Part shown: positions 1-6,621 of the stretch, in pieces
Layout of the letters: every line of letters begins with the position of its first letter
Numbering within the stretch: position 1 is the first letter of the stretch
Assembly: GCA_902768995.1 (NCBI GenBank)
Contig: CACXNN010000004.1
Location: 1 to 20,384, forward strand
DNA: 20,384 bases
Source of the DNA: an uncultured Eubacteriales bacterium
GTDB taxonomy: Bacteria > Bacillota > Clostridia > Christensenellales > CAG-138
Direction of reading: 5' to 3'
The notes under the pieces: generated by a model
What the model was told of the DNA's origin: nothing
Database searches by the model: none
What the model saw: the letters and a program-made list of their open reading frames with translations, nothing else
Program-made: the position numbers and the translations under genes

Positions 1-959
1 AAACGCGAGACGCCGTCCGCGCCGCCTTTCGGATGGAGAACGAGTATATCTACCCCGTCTGCGCCCAGATCTTCCTGGCCGCGGACAAGCCCGTGGAGAT
101 CGAGCAGCTGGAACGGTGCAAGGCCCTGGTGAAGAGCAGCACCAGCGTCTTCTCCAGCTTCCGGGGGAACGTGAAGCTGCCGCTGCTGTGCATGCTGGCC
201 GCGGGGGACGACCCGGAGGAGCGCTGGGACAGGACCCGGCGATACTACGCCCTGCTCAAGGAGTCCTTCTACGGGTCCGAGTACCTGGCCTTGGGGGCCA
301 TGCTCCTGTCCGACGCCGTGCAGGAGGAGGACGTGCCCGCCCTGGCCGCCCGGGGCAAGGGCCTCTACCAGCGCATGAAGAAGGAGCATCCCTTCCTGAC
401 CGGGCAGGAGGACAGCGTGTTCGCCCTGCTCCTCAGCCAGAGCGCCCGCAGCGACGACGAGCTCATCGAGGACATGGAGAAATGCTACGGGCTGCTGAAG
501 GAGCGCTTCCCCAGCGGGAACGGGCTCCAGGCCGCCTCCCACGTGCTGGCCCTGTCCTCGGAGATCCCGGTGGACAAGACCTTCCGGATGATCGGCATCT
601 TCAACGCCATCGAGGAGGCCGGCGGCAAATACGGCAAGGATTGGCAGCTGCCCATTTTGGCGGCCCTGTCCCTGGGGCAGCGGTTCCAGGAGGATCTGGC
701 CAGGGAGCTGCTGGAGATCGACGCGCTCCTCTCCAAGCGGAAGGGGTATAAGGGCGTGTTCGGCCTCGACAAGCGGGCCCGGTCCATGCACGCGGCCATG
801 CTCCTGTCCCTTCAGCACGAGGCGGAGCCGAAGCAGCCCGTGGAGCTGGTGGGCGCCGCCGCCCAGCAGGCCACCTTGGCCATCATCGCCGCCCAGCAGG
901 CCCTCATGTGCGCCGTGGTGGCCTCCTCCGCCGCCTCCAGCGCCGCCACCAGCCACTGA
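1..959 (+). CDS. DUF4003 family protein, 5' end outside window
   Basis: The reading frame is open from base 3 with no stop before the first ATG at 33, and the ten codons upstream of that ATG read TRDAVRAAFR. This resembles the stretch that precedes the ENEYIYPVCA segment in DUF4003 proteins, so ATG 33 is probably an internal methionine and the gene starts left of the window. The visible protein is about 318 residues, alpha-helical in character. Family-like blocks include VFSSFRGNVKLPLL, the GSEYLALGAMLL region, and KKEHPFLTGQEDSVFALLL. The C-terminal 40 residues are rich in alanine and glutamine and look like a low-complexity tail. DUF4003 proteins are widespread in Bacillota and have no established function. 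The gene stands alone on the plus strand here and is followed by a strong terminator. The family assignment rests on recalled motifs. Confidence 0.82.
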   Translation, partial: TRDAVRAAFRMENEYIYPVCAQIFLAADKPVEIEQLERCKALVKSSTSVFSSFRGNVKLPLLCMLAAGDDPEERWDRTRRYYALLKESFYGSEYLALGAMLLSDAVQEEDVPALAARGKGLYQRMKKEHPFLTGQEDSVFALLLSQSARSDDELIEDMEKCYGLLKERFPSGNGLQAASHVLALSSEIPVDKTFRMIGIFNAIEEAGGKYGKDWQLPILAALSLGQRFQEDLARELLEIDALLSKRKGYKGVFGLDKRARSMHAAMLLSLQHEAEPKQPVELVGAAAQQATLAIIAAQQALMCAVVASSAASSAATSH

Positions 960-983
960 TAATAAGACATCCAAAGGAACACA

Positions 984-1023
984 AATGGGAAGTATGGCTT
1001 GCGCTGTACTTCCCATTATTTTT
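984..1023 (+). terminator. intrinsic terminator after the DUF4003 gene
   Basis: An 11-bp perfect stem (AATGGGAAGTA at 984-994 with TACTTCCCATT at 1007-1017) encloses a 12-nt segment that can extend the stem through wobble pairs. It is followed by ATTTTTC. It lies 25 bases after the DUF4003 stop codon and has the U-tract on the plus-strand side. Confidence 0.85.
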
Positions 1024-1042
1024 CTTGAGCTTTTCTTTTTCC

Positions 1043-1077
1043 GTCGCTTTTTCTTTTCACTGAAAAGAAAAAGCGGC
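1043..1077. repeat. T-rich/A-rich perfect hairpin without a downstream U-tract
   Basis: The arms at 1043-1058 and 1062-1077 pair over 16 positions with one G-T wobble and a 3-base loop (ACT). The core reads CGCTTTTTCTTTTC and its complement. It lies between the plus-strand terminator and the stop of the minus-strand GH3 gene. Neither strand has a run of T after the stem, so it is not a textbook intrinsic terminator. It could still help end transcription of the GH3 operon, or be a copy of a dispersed palindromic repeat. Confidence 0.6.
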
Positions 1078-1091
1078 AAAGAAGAAAGTCT

Positions 1092-3521
1092 TTATCCTCT
1101 CTCCCCCGTTAGCTCCCGGGCCAGGCGATAGAGCCGGGAGACGTTGATCAGCAGCTGCTCCCGGGAGAGGTCGCCGGACTCGAGGCCCGCCAGGATGTCC
1201 TTGTAGTCCCCCTGGCAGCCGGGCATGAACAGGTCCCCGCCCGCCGCCGCCACCATGCGGGGCTGTACGGCGGGGTGCTTGTTGGTCTTGCTGTTCATAA
1301 GCCCCAGGACCCAGTCCGTCATGACGATGCCCTCGAAGCCGTATTCGCACCGGAGGATGTCCTCTATGAGGTCCCGGCGCTGGGCGGTGTGGACGCCGTT
1401 GATCAGGTTGTAGGAGGTCATGAGGGCCTTGGGCTGGCTCTCCCGGACGGCGATGCCGAAGCCCTTCAAATAGATCTCCCGGAACGCCCGCTCGGAGGCG
1501 CGGCTGTTGCTGCCGTACCGGTTGTACTCCTGGTTGTTGGCGGCGAAGTGCTTGACGGTGGTGCCCCGGCCGGGATGGGCCTGGACGCCCCGGGTCAGGG
1601 CCGCGGCCATCTTGCCGCTCAGGACCGGGTCCTCGGAGAAGTACTCGAAGTTCCGGCCGCAGCGGATGGACCGATGGATGTTCAGGGCCGGCGCCAGCCA
1701 CAGGTGGACCCCGAAGCGCTCCATCTCCCGCCCCACGATGTCCCCGCACAGGCGGGCGAAGGCCACGTCCCAGCTCTGGGCGATGGCCGTGCCGATGGGG
1801 ATGGCGGTGCAGTACTGCTCCTGGATTTCGGCGCCCTTGGGGGGCTTCTTCCCGCCCGTGAACAGGCCCACCGCGAACTTCACCACCGGGCCCATCAGCT
1901 CCGTCAAGCTCTCGGGCACCACGCTGTGCTCCACGGCGTGGGCGCCGCCCTTTTTGTCCCGATAGAACCGCTTGGACAGCCGTAGCCCCGCAGGCCCGTC
2001 CGCCATGATGAGGGGCGGGATGCCCGCGCCCTGAAGCTTCGACGTGGTCTCCCCCGCCGCCCCGGCCACGTGGACGCCGGAGTCGCCGATGGGCAGAATG
2101 GCGCTGATGCCGGGCGCGAAGGCCCCCACGTTGGCGTAGACCAGCTGCTGGTCGGGAACGCTCCGCAATCTGTCCTCGATGGGATAGGTCCGGGCTTCGG
2201 GCACGGTCCCGGTCTCCATATCCCCGACCGTCAGAACCGGCAGATCGTGCAGCTCCGTCGCGGGCCGAGGTTCAGGCTTCCAATCCTCAAAGCCCGGCTC
2301 CCCCAGGCACCGCTTGGCCTGGAGGACGACCCGCTCCTCATTCAGCCGCAGGATGGCCGCCGGCGCAGCGGAATCACTGCCGTTCCCCACGTTCAGCACG
2401 TAGTCCCCCGCCAAAAGCACGTAGGCGGACCGGGCCATGTCGTATGCTCCGCAGTCCCGAAGGTCGAAGGCGGCCTCCACCATTTCCTCCGCCCCGGGCT
2501 GCAGGAGCCCGGTCTTGGCGAAGGCGGCCAGCTCCTGCCGGGGCCGGTCGATCCGCCCGTCGGGGGCGCTCACGTAGAGTTGGACCACCTCCCGGCCGGG
2601 CCTCGATCCGGTGTTCCTCACCCGCACCCGGCAGGTCACGGCGCTGCCGTTCAAAAGGGTCTCTGCAGGCGTCAGCTCGAAGGTGGTATAGGATAGCCCG
2701 TACCCGAAGGGGAACAGGGGCTCCTTCCCCGCCGCCTCGAAGTACCGGTAGCCCACGTAGACGCCCTCCTTGTACAGGGTGTCGTCGTGGTCCCCGAAGT
2801 CGCCCAGGGTGGGGTAATCCGCCCACCGGGCCCAGGTGGTGGTGAGCTTGCCGGAGGGGTTGGCCTTCCCCAGCAGGATGTCCGCCAGGGCCGCCCCCGT
2901 CTCCACCCCCAGCTGGGAGAGGACCAGGATGTTTCGCACCTCCATGACCGGGCTCAGGTCCACGGGCCCGCCCACGTTCAGCACCAGCATGAACCGTTCA
3001 AACTTCTTGTCCAGGGCCAGGATGTCCCGGATCTCCGCCGCCGTCAGCAGGATGTCCCCGGGCACCGGGTCCCGGTCGCTCCCCTCGCCGGAGTTGCGGG
3101 AAAGGACGTAGATAGCCGCGTCCCCTTCCTCCCCGAGGGGCAGATCGTACTCCGGTTCCGGCATGGATTTGCCCATGCCGTAGGCGATCACGTTGGTATG
3201 ATGGGCCTTGGCCTCCGCCTTGAGCCGCTCCAAAAAGCCTCGCTTTGCCGCGGCATAGGCACGGTCGTACCCGTCCAGCCACGCCCCGGTGGTCAGGGTG
3301 AAGCCCGCCTCCCGGAGCCCCTGCTCCACGGTCACGAAGGACCGGGAGTTCACCTCCCCGGAGCCGGTGCCGCCCTTGACGGTCCGGCGCACGCCGTTGC
3401 CGTAGGCCGCGATGGTCCCCGGCCCCGCCAGGGGAAAGGCCCCGTCGCTCTTGAGCAGCACCGCGCAGTCGCCCAGGTACCCCCGCAGCATGTCCAAATG
3501 TTCCCGTTCATAGGCTTCCAT
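1092..3521 (-). CDS. glycoside hydrolase family 3 protein, inverted domain order (beta-glucosidase-like)
   Basis: The 809-residue product from the ATG at 3521 is a GH3 enzyme with the two catalytic domains in reverse order. The alpha/beta C-type domain comes first (about 20-280), with SRNSGEGSDR at 141-150 offering E146 as a candidate acid/base, and the PFGYGLSYTTFEL block at 271-283. A fibronectin-III-like domain follows (about 285-395). The TIM barrel is last (about 465-805), with ADGPAGLRL near 507, KH at 657-658 and GIVMTDW with the probable nucleophile D736. Known family members hydrolyse terminal beta-linked sugars from oligosaccharides. There is no signal peptide, so it should act on imported sugars in the cytoplasm. 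The start at 3521 is chosen over an in-frame ATG at 3557 because a G-rich ribosome site precedes it. It overlaps the patatin gene by 14 bases, implying translational coupling. The exact substrate cannot be read from sequence. Confidence 0.9.
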   Translation of the reverse strand: MEAYEREHLDMLRGYLGDCAVLLKSDGAFPLAGPGTIAAYGNGVRRTVKGGTGSGEVNSRSFVTVEQGLREAGFTLTTGAWLDGYDRAYAAAKRGFLERLKAEAKAHHTNVIAYGMGKSMPEPEYDLPLGEEGDAAIYVLSRNSGEGSDRDPVPGDILLTAAEIRDILALDKKFERFMLVLNVGGPVDLSPVMEVRNILVLSQLGVETGAALADILLGKANPSGKLTTTWARWADYPTLGDFGDHDDTLYKEGVYVGYRYFEAAGKEPLFPFGYGLSYTTFELTPAETLLNGSAVTCRVRVRNTGSRPGREVVQLYVSAPDGRIDRPRQELAAFAKTGLLQPGAEEMVEAAFDLRDCGAYDMARSAYVLLAGDYVLNVGNGSDSAAPAAILRLNEERVVLQAKRCLGEPGFEDWKPEPRPATELHDLPVLTVGDMETGTVPEARTYPIEDRLRSVPDQQLVYANVGAFAPGISAILPIGDSGVHVAGAAGETTSKLQGAGIPPLIMADGPAGLRLSKRFYRDKKGGAHAVEHSVVPESLTELMGPVVKFAVGLFTGGKKPPKGAEIQEQYCTAIPIGTAIAQSWDVAFARLCGDIVGREMERFGVHLWLAPALNIHRSIRCGRNFEYFSEDPVLSGKMAAALTRGVQAHPGRGTTVKHFAANNQEYNRYGSNSRASERAFREIYLKGFGIAVRESQPKALMTSYNLINGVHTAQRRDLIEDILRCEYGFEGIVMTDWVLGLMNSKTNKHPAVQPRMVAAAGGDLFMPGCQGDYKDILAGLESGDLSREQLLINVSRLYRLARELTGERG

Positions 3522-4602
3522 GGTCGCTTCCCCCTGTGTGTATTCGTTCATTGGCATCCTTCAGCCCCAGGTACCTCCGCAGGAGGGGCAGCCGTTCCAG
3601 ACAGTCCGCCCGGCCCAGGAAATACAGGTCCCGAAGCTTGTTCACGTCCCCCTCGATGATGCCCACCTCAATGGGCTTCGAAGGGCAGATATGCAGCAGC
3701 CGCCCCTGTTCGTGGAGCCGCTGGAGCTCGTCGCACTGCCGGTTGTACCGCCGGGGCCCCTCCGTCAGGGCCGCCGCCAGGGCCGGATAGTTCCGGTAGA
3801 AACGGTTCACCGCGCTCTCCTCCCGGCGGACCAGCCGCTCCGTCACGGCGGGATAGGCCTTGTAGACCCGCCCGGCGCCGGGGAGCCTCCGCTTCATATA
3901 GCCCTCGGCCAGGGCGTCCGCCCGGCGGCGCACCCGCCCCTTGTCCCGGAAGCCCGCGTCCCGGGTGCGCAGGACCACTATCTTCTCGAACCCCTGCTCC
4001 AAGGCCCACTCGTAGGGGATCTTGCAAGCGCAGCCCCCGTCCAGGTAGGGGGTCCCGTCGATCATGACCACGGGCGAAAGGAAGGGCATGGTGGCGGAGG
4101 CCCGGGCGGCCAGCAGGATATCGCTGCACCTGCCCTTCTCGAAGTAGGTCGCCTTCCCCGTCTCACAGTTGGTGGCCACGGCTACATACCGCTGCTCCGG
4201 CCGGTCGAACCTCTCCCGGTCCAGGGGTTCCAGCACGCCCCGCTCCTCCGTGAGGAAGCCCACGTCCAGAAGGCTGTGGCTGTGGAGCAGGGACCTGGCC
4301 CCGATGTACCGGCTGTCGTGGCGGTATACCAGGTTGGTGCGGGCGGATCGGCCGATCTGCCCTGATACATAGTTCACCCCGGCCAGGGCCCCGGCGGACA
4401 CGCCGACGACGCAGCTCAAATTGAGCCCGTTCTCCATCATGGCGTCCAAAAACCCCTGGGTGTACAGGCCCCGGAAGGCCCCGCCCTCCAGGACCAGGCA
4501 CCCCGGCACCAGCGCCTCAGAGGCTCGGCCGTGAGGGATGCCCGCCAGGATGTCGCCGGCATGGGCCTCCCCCGGGAGGATATGCTCGCTGATAAAGCTC
4601 AT
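3508..4602 (-). CDS. patatin-like phospholipase family protein (YjjU-like)
   Basis: This 364-residue protein is a patatin-type serine hydrolase with a Ser-Asp dyad. The oxyanion-hole motif EGGAFRG is at 39-45, the nucleophile elbow GVSAG places the serine at 69, and LDGG at 187-190 supplies D188. The segment ARASATMPFLSPVV at 166-179 is typical of bacterial patatins of the YjjU type. The C-terminal 150 residues match the extra domain of that subgroup in general character. Family members cleave acyl esters of lipids, but substrates of this subgroup are poorly known. There is no signal peptide or membrane segment, so it is probably cytoplasmic or membrane-peripheral. It starts 12 bases after the YdcF-like gene with a weak ribosome site and its 3' end overlaps the GH3 start, so it is a middle gene of the operon. 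Confidence 0.88.
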   Translation of the reverse strand: MSFISEHILPGEAHAGDILAGIPHGRASEALVPGCLVLEGGAFRGLYTQGFLDAMMENGLNLSCVVGVSAGALAGVNYVSGQIGRSARTNLVYRHDSRYIGARSLLHSHSLLDVGFLTEERGVLEPLDRERFDRPEQRYVAVATNCETGKATYFEKGRCSDILLAARASATMPFLSPVVMIDGTPYLDGGCACKIPYEWALEQGFEKIVVLRTRDAGFRDKGRVRRRADALAEGYMKRRLPGAGRVYKAYPAVTERLVRREESAVNRFYRNYPALAAALTEGPRRYNRQCDELQRLHEQGRLLHICPSKPIEVGIIEGDVNKLRDLYFLGRADCLERLPLLRRYLGLKDANERIHTGGSDHGSL

Positions 4603-4614
4603 TGCGTTCTGTCC

Positions 4615-5676
4615 CTATGTGTCGCCGCCGGTCTCCTCCGGGAGGGGCGGATACTTGTTCAAATTATACTTGTCGAAATAGAGCTTGGAGGCGGCGTTCT
4701 GGTTCCCCACCAAATCCACGAGGCCCCCGGCCCGGAACTGGGCGGACAGCTGGTCGTTGGAGGTCTTGCAGCCGGCCCAGCCCACGACCTGAACAGGGGG
4801 CTCCGCCCCCGGCTCCGTCCGCAGGATGGCCGCCGCCTCGAAGAGCAGGACCCCCACCTTCACGTGGTAGTCCCCGGAGACGATGGCCAGGTATTTGATC
4901 TCGGGGTGTTTCTGCTGGAGCAGCTCCAACGAGAGCTTGGCGTTGCCCGCCGTGGTGCGGGAGGCCTTCTCCACCAGGATGCGGCTCTTGGGGATGCCCT
5001 GCTTCTTGAGCCAGGAGGACATCTGCCCCGCCTCGGTGACGCTCTTCTTTTTCGACGCGGTGCCGCCGCCGGTGCAGAGGACGTAGGCGTTGGGATACTT
5101 TTTCGCGCTGTTCAGGGCCACCTTCAGCCGATCCTTCAGGTGGTTCTGCATGGTGCCGTTGGCTTTGAGCTTATACCCCAGGACCACGATGCACAGCTCG
5201 TCGGTGTCCGGCAGCCCGTCCGGCAGCACGTCCATGTGAACGGTCACCCGCTCGTCCAGCGTCCGCCACCGGTCCATGATCTTGGTCCAGCGCCAGGCGT
5301 CGTCGGGATAGGAGATCGAAATCTCGCCCAGCAGCTCCTCCACCTTCCCCGCGGCCCGTTCCCCGTCCCTGGCGTAATAGACCACCATCTCCTCCAGGAT
5401 CTCCCCCAGGGGCCGAGGCTCCGGCGTGGGGGTGGGGATCGGCGTGGGCGTGGGCGTATCCGTGGGGACCGGGGTAGCGGTGGGCGTGGGCGTAGGGGTG
5501 GGGGTCGGCGTGGCCGTCGGCGTCGGGGCCGCTGTGGGCGTGGGGGCGGCCGTGGGCTCCATCGTAGCTTGGACCGTGGGGGTCGGCTGCTGAGCGGAGG
5601 CGGGCCTGGCAGGCGCGCAGCGGCACAGGGACAGGAGCACCGTCCCCGTGAGCACCAGGCAAACCAGCCGTTTCAT
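4615..5676 (-). CDS. YdcF/DUF218 domain protein with lipoprotein-like signal and Pro/Thr linker
   Basis: The 353-residue product has three parts. Residues 1-20 are a short basic-hydrophobic signal ending LLSLCRC, where C18 or C20 could be lipidated, though the lipobox is not perfect. Residues 31-87 are a linker of alternating Pro and Thr, typical of a wall-spanning spacer. Residues about 160-345 are a DUF218 (YdcF/SanA-type) domain with VVLGYKL at 164-170, CTGGGTAS at 201-208, TEAGQMSSWL from 214 and ASRTTAGNA at 238-246. DUF218 proteins are linked to envelope integrity and vancomycin tolerance in other bacteria; their chemistry is unsettled. The domain probably sits outside the membrane, displayed on the linker. 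A clear AGGAAGGAG ribosome site precedes the start. It lies 21 bases after the DUF1653 gene and 12 before the patatin gene. Confidence 0.87.
   Translation of the reverse strand: MKRLVCLVLTGTVLLSLCRCAPARPASAQQPTPTVQATMEPTAAPTPTAAPTPTATPTPTPTPTPTATPVPTDTPTPTPIPTPTPEPRPLGEILEEMVVYYARDGERAAGKVEELLGEISISYPDDAWRWTKIMDRWRTLDERVTVHMDVLPDGLPDTDELCIVVLGYKLKANGTMQNHLKDRLKVALNSAKKYPNAYVLCTGGGTASKKKSVTEAGQMSSWLKKQGIPKSRILVEKASRTTAGNAKLSLELLQQKHPEIKYLAIVSGDYHVKVGVLLFEAAAILRTEPGAEPPVQVVGWAGCKTSNDQLSAQFRAGGLVDLVGNQNAASKLYFDKYNLNKYPPLPEETGGDT
5416..5586 (-). repeat. low-complexity tandem Pro-Thr coding repeat
   Basis: This stretch encodes residues 31-87 of the YdcF-like protein. At DNA level it is a degenerate 6-base repeat (the plus strand shows recurring GTGGGC/GTGGGG units), with scattered interruptions by Ala, Val, Asp and Glu codons. 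Such tracts can change length by slippage, which here would alter only linker length when changes are multiples of three. Confidence 0.85.
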
Positions 5677-5697
5677 GCCGCTCTCCTTCCTAAAATA

Positions 5698-5937
5698 TCA
5701 GTCCTGCCCCTCCACCTGCAGGAAGCGGGTATAGGTCCTGCCGTCCCGGACCACAATTTCGTTCCACATGTCCGCAGGCCGGACCCAGAGGCCGGAGTCG
5801 TTGTACAGCGGCCGATAGACCACCATGGGCGACTCGTCCTCCGAATGGCGGGCGATGCCGAGCACCTCGTACTCCCCGCCCTTGAAATGGCGGTATCGGC
5901 CCGGCCGTATGTTCTCTTTCGCTTCCTCGTAGGTCAT
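5698..5937 (-). CDS. DUF1653 domain protein
   Basis: This 79-residue protein is nearly all one DUF1653 domain. Family-like segments are IRPGRYRHFKGGEYEVLGIA at 10-29, ARHSEDESPMVVYRPLY at 29-45, and the closing GLWVRPADMWNEIV followed by RFLQVEG. The fold is small and beta-rich; no biochemical role is established for the family. A GGAGG ribosome site lies 7 bases before the ATG. The promoter-like site just upstream and short gaps downstream make it the first gene of the operon with the YdcF-like, patatin and GH3 genes. Confidence 0.88.
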   Translation of the reverse strand: MTYEEAKENIRPGRYRHFKGGEYEVLGIARHSEDESPMVVYRPLYNDSGLWVRPADMWNEIVVRDGRTYTRFLQVEGQD

Positions 5938-5967
5938 GTCCGTACCTCCGGCGTTCGTGTATGGCTC

Positions 5968-5976
5968 AGTATACCA
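5968..5976 (-). promoter_or_regulatory. extended -10 promoter for the DUF1653-led operon
   Basis: The minus strand reads TGGTATACT, an extended -10 element, about 30 bases before the DUF1653 start codon. The expected -35 position, 17 bases further upstream, reads TTCCTT, which is a poor match, so the extended -10 probably does most of the work. Confidence 0.5.
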
Positions 5977-6004
5977 TACCGCGTCCGCTTAAGGAAGGGC
6001 TGCC

Positions 6005-6457
6005 TCAGCCGAGCAGCTCGTCCAACTCCTCCGCGCCCTTCAGGACCCGGGCCTTCAGGATCTTGGCCCCGGGCATGTAGGGCTGGAGCTTCTCCGCGGT
6101 GCGGCCGATGTCGCTGCCGCCGGAGGTGGCGAAGAGCACCGCCTGCTTCCCCTCCCAATTGTAGCCCTTGCAGAAGGTGTTCACCACGTTGGGCGCCCCG
6201 TAGTACCAGATGGGGAAGCCCAGATACACGAGATCGTAGCTCTCCCAGTCCGCCACCGCGCCCGCCACGGGCACGTCCTTCTTGCCGATCTTCTCCCGGT
6301 TGCACCGGGCCAGGGGGTTGGTCCAGCGGATGTCCGCCGCCGTGTAGGGCGTCACGGGCCGGATTTCGAACAGGTCCGCCCCCACCTTTTCCGCCAACGC
6401 CTTCGCCAGGGCCGCCGTGGTCCCCTGAGCGCTGAAATACGCCACCAAAGTCTTCAT
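6005..6457 (-). CDS. flavodoxin family protein
   Basis: This 150-residue single-domain protein is a short-chain flavodoxin-like electron carrier expected to bind FMN. The N-terminus MKTLVAYFSAQGTTAALA holds the phosphate-binding loop at about 8-15. The second flavin loop is around LGFPIWYYGAPNVVNTF in the middle of the protein, with the WYYG aromatics likely stacking on the isoalloxazine ring. The third is ATSGGSDIGRT near the C-terminal third. This pattern fits the Flavodoxin_4 type seen in anaerobes, often linked to reductase activities. It is cytoplasmic. An AGGAGGA ribosome site lies 7 bases before the ATG. It has its own promoter-like site and a hairpin in the leader, and no close neighbours in the same transcript, so its partner is unknown. 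Confidence 0.9.
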   Translation of the reverse strand: MKTLVAYFSAQGTTAALAKALAEKVGADLFEIRPVTPYTAADIRWTNPLARCNREKIGKKDVPVAGAVADWESYDLVYLGFPIWYYGAPNVVNTFCKGYNWEGKQAVLFATSGGSDIGRTAEKLQPYMPGAKILKARVLKGAEELDELLG

Positions 6458-6481
6458 ATCCGGTTCCTCCTATTCTGAATC

Positions 6482-6499
6482 ATCGTCGTTTCCGACGAT
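6482..6499 (-). promoter_or_regulatory. small perfect inverted repeat in the flavodoxin leader
   Basis: ATCGTCG and CGACGAT pair over 7 bases around a 4-base loop. The element lies between the predicted -10 and the ribosome site of the flavodoxin gene. It could be an operator or an RNA hairpin in the 5' leader; the sequence does not decide. Confidence 0.4.
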
Positions 6500-6512
6500 C
6501 GGTATCGTATAC

Positions 6513-6541
6513 AGTATATCATGGCTTTTCCCGCCGAACAA
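6513..6541 (-). promoter_or_regulatory. predicted promoter of the flavodoxin gene
   Basis: The minus strand shows TATACT at 6518-6513, preceded by TG at the extended -10 position, with TTGTTC at 6541-6536 after a 17-base spacer. The -10 is strong and the -35 moderate. Confidence 0.5.
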
Positions 6542-6587
6542 GGCCGCCCTTCGCACGCGTACGCCGATCTCCAAAAACACACATATG

Positions 6588-6612
6588 AAAAAAGCCCTTG
6601 CCAAGGCTTTTT
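6588..6612 (-). terminator. intrinsic terminator after the PAS-CPBP gene
   Basis: On the minus strand an 8-bp stem (AAAAAGCC with GGCTTTTT) closes an 8-base loop and ends in six T residues. It begins 10 bases after the stop codon of the PAS-CPBP gene. Confidence 0.75.
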
Positions 6613-6621
6613 CAATGTGGC

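Noticed and set aside
33..959. ATG at 33 as the start of the DUF4003 gene
   Set aside because: The frame is open to the window edge, the preceding codons fit the family, and there is no ribosome site before this ATG.
5416..5586. CRISPR or minisatellite array
   Set aside because: The repeat is short, has no spacers, and is fully explained as in-frame Pro-Thr linker coding sequence.
4531..6435. 634-codon open frame on the plus strand
   Set aside because: It lies opposite the patatin, YdcF-like, DUF1653 and flavodoxin genes; the translation is Gly/Arg/Pro-rich with no family motifs and no ribosome site, as expected for GC-rich antisense frames.
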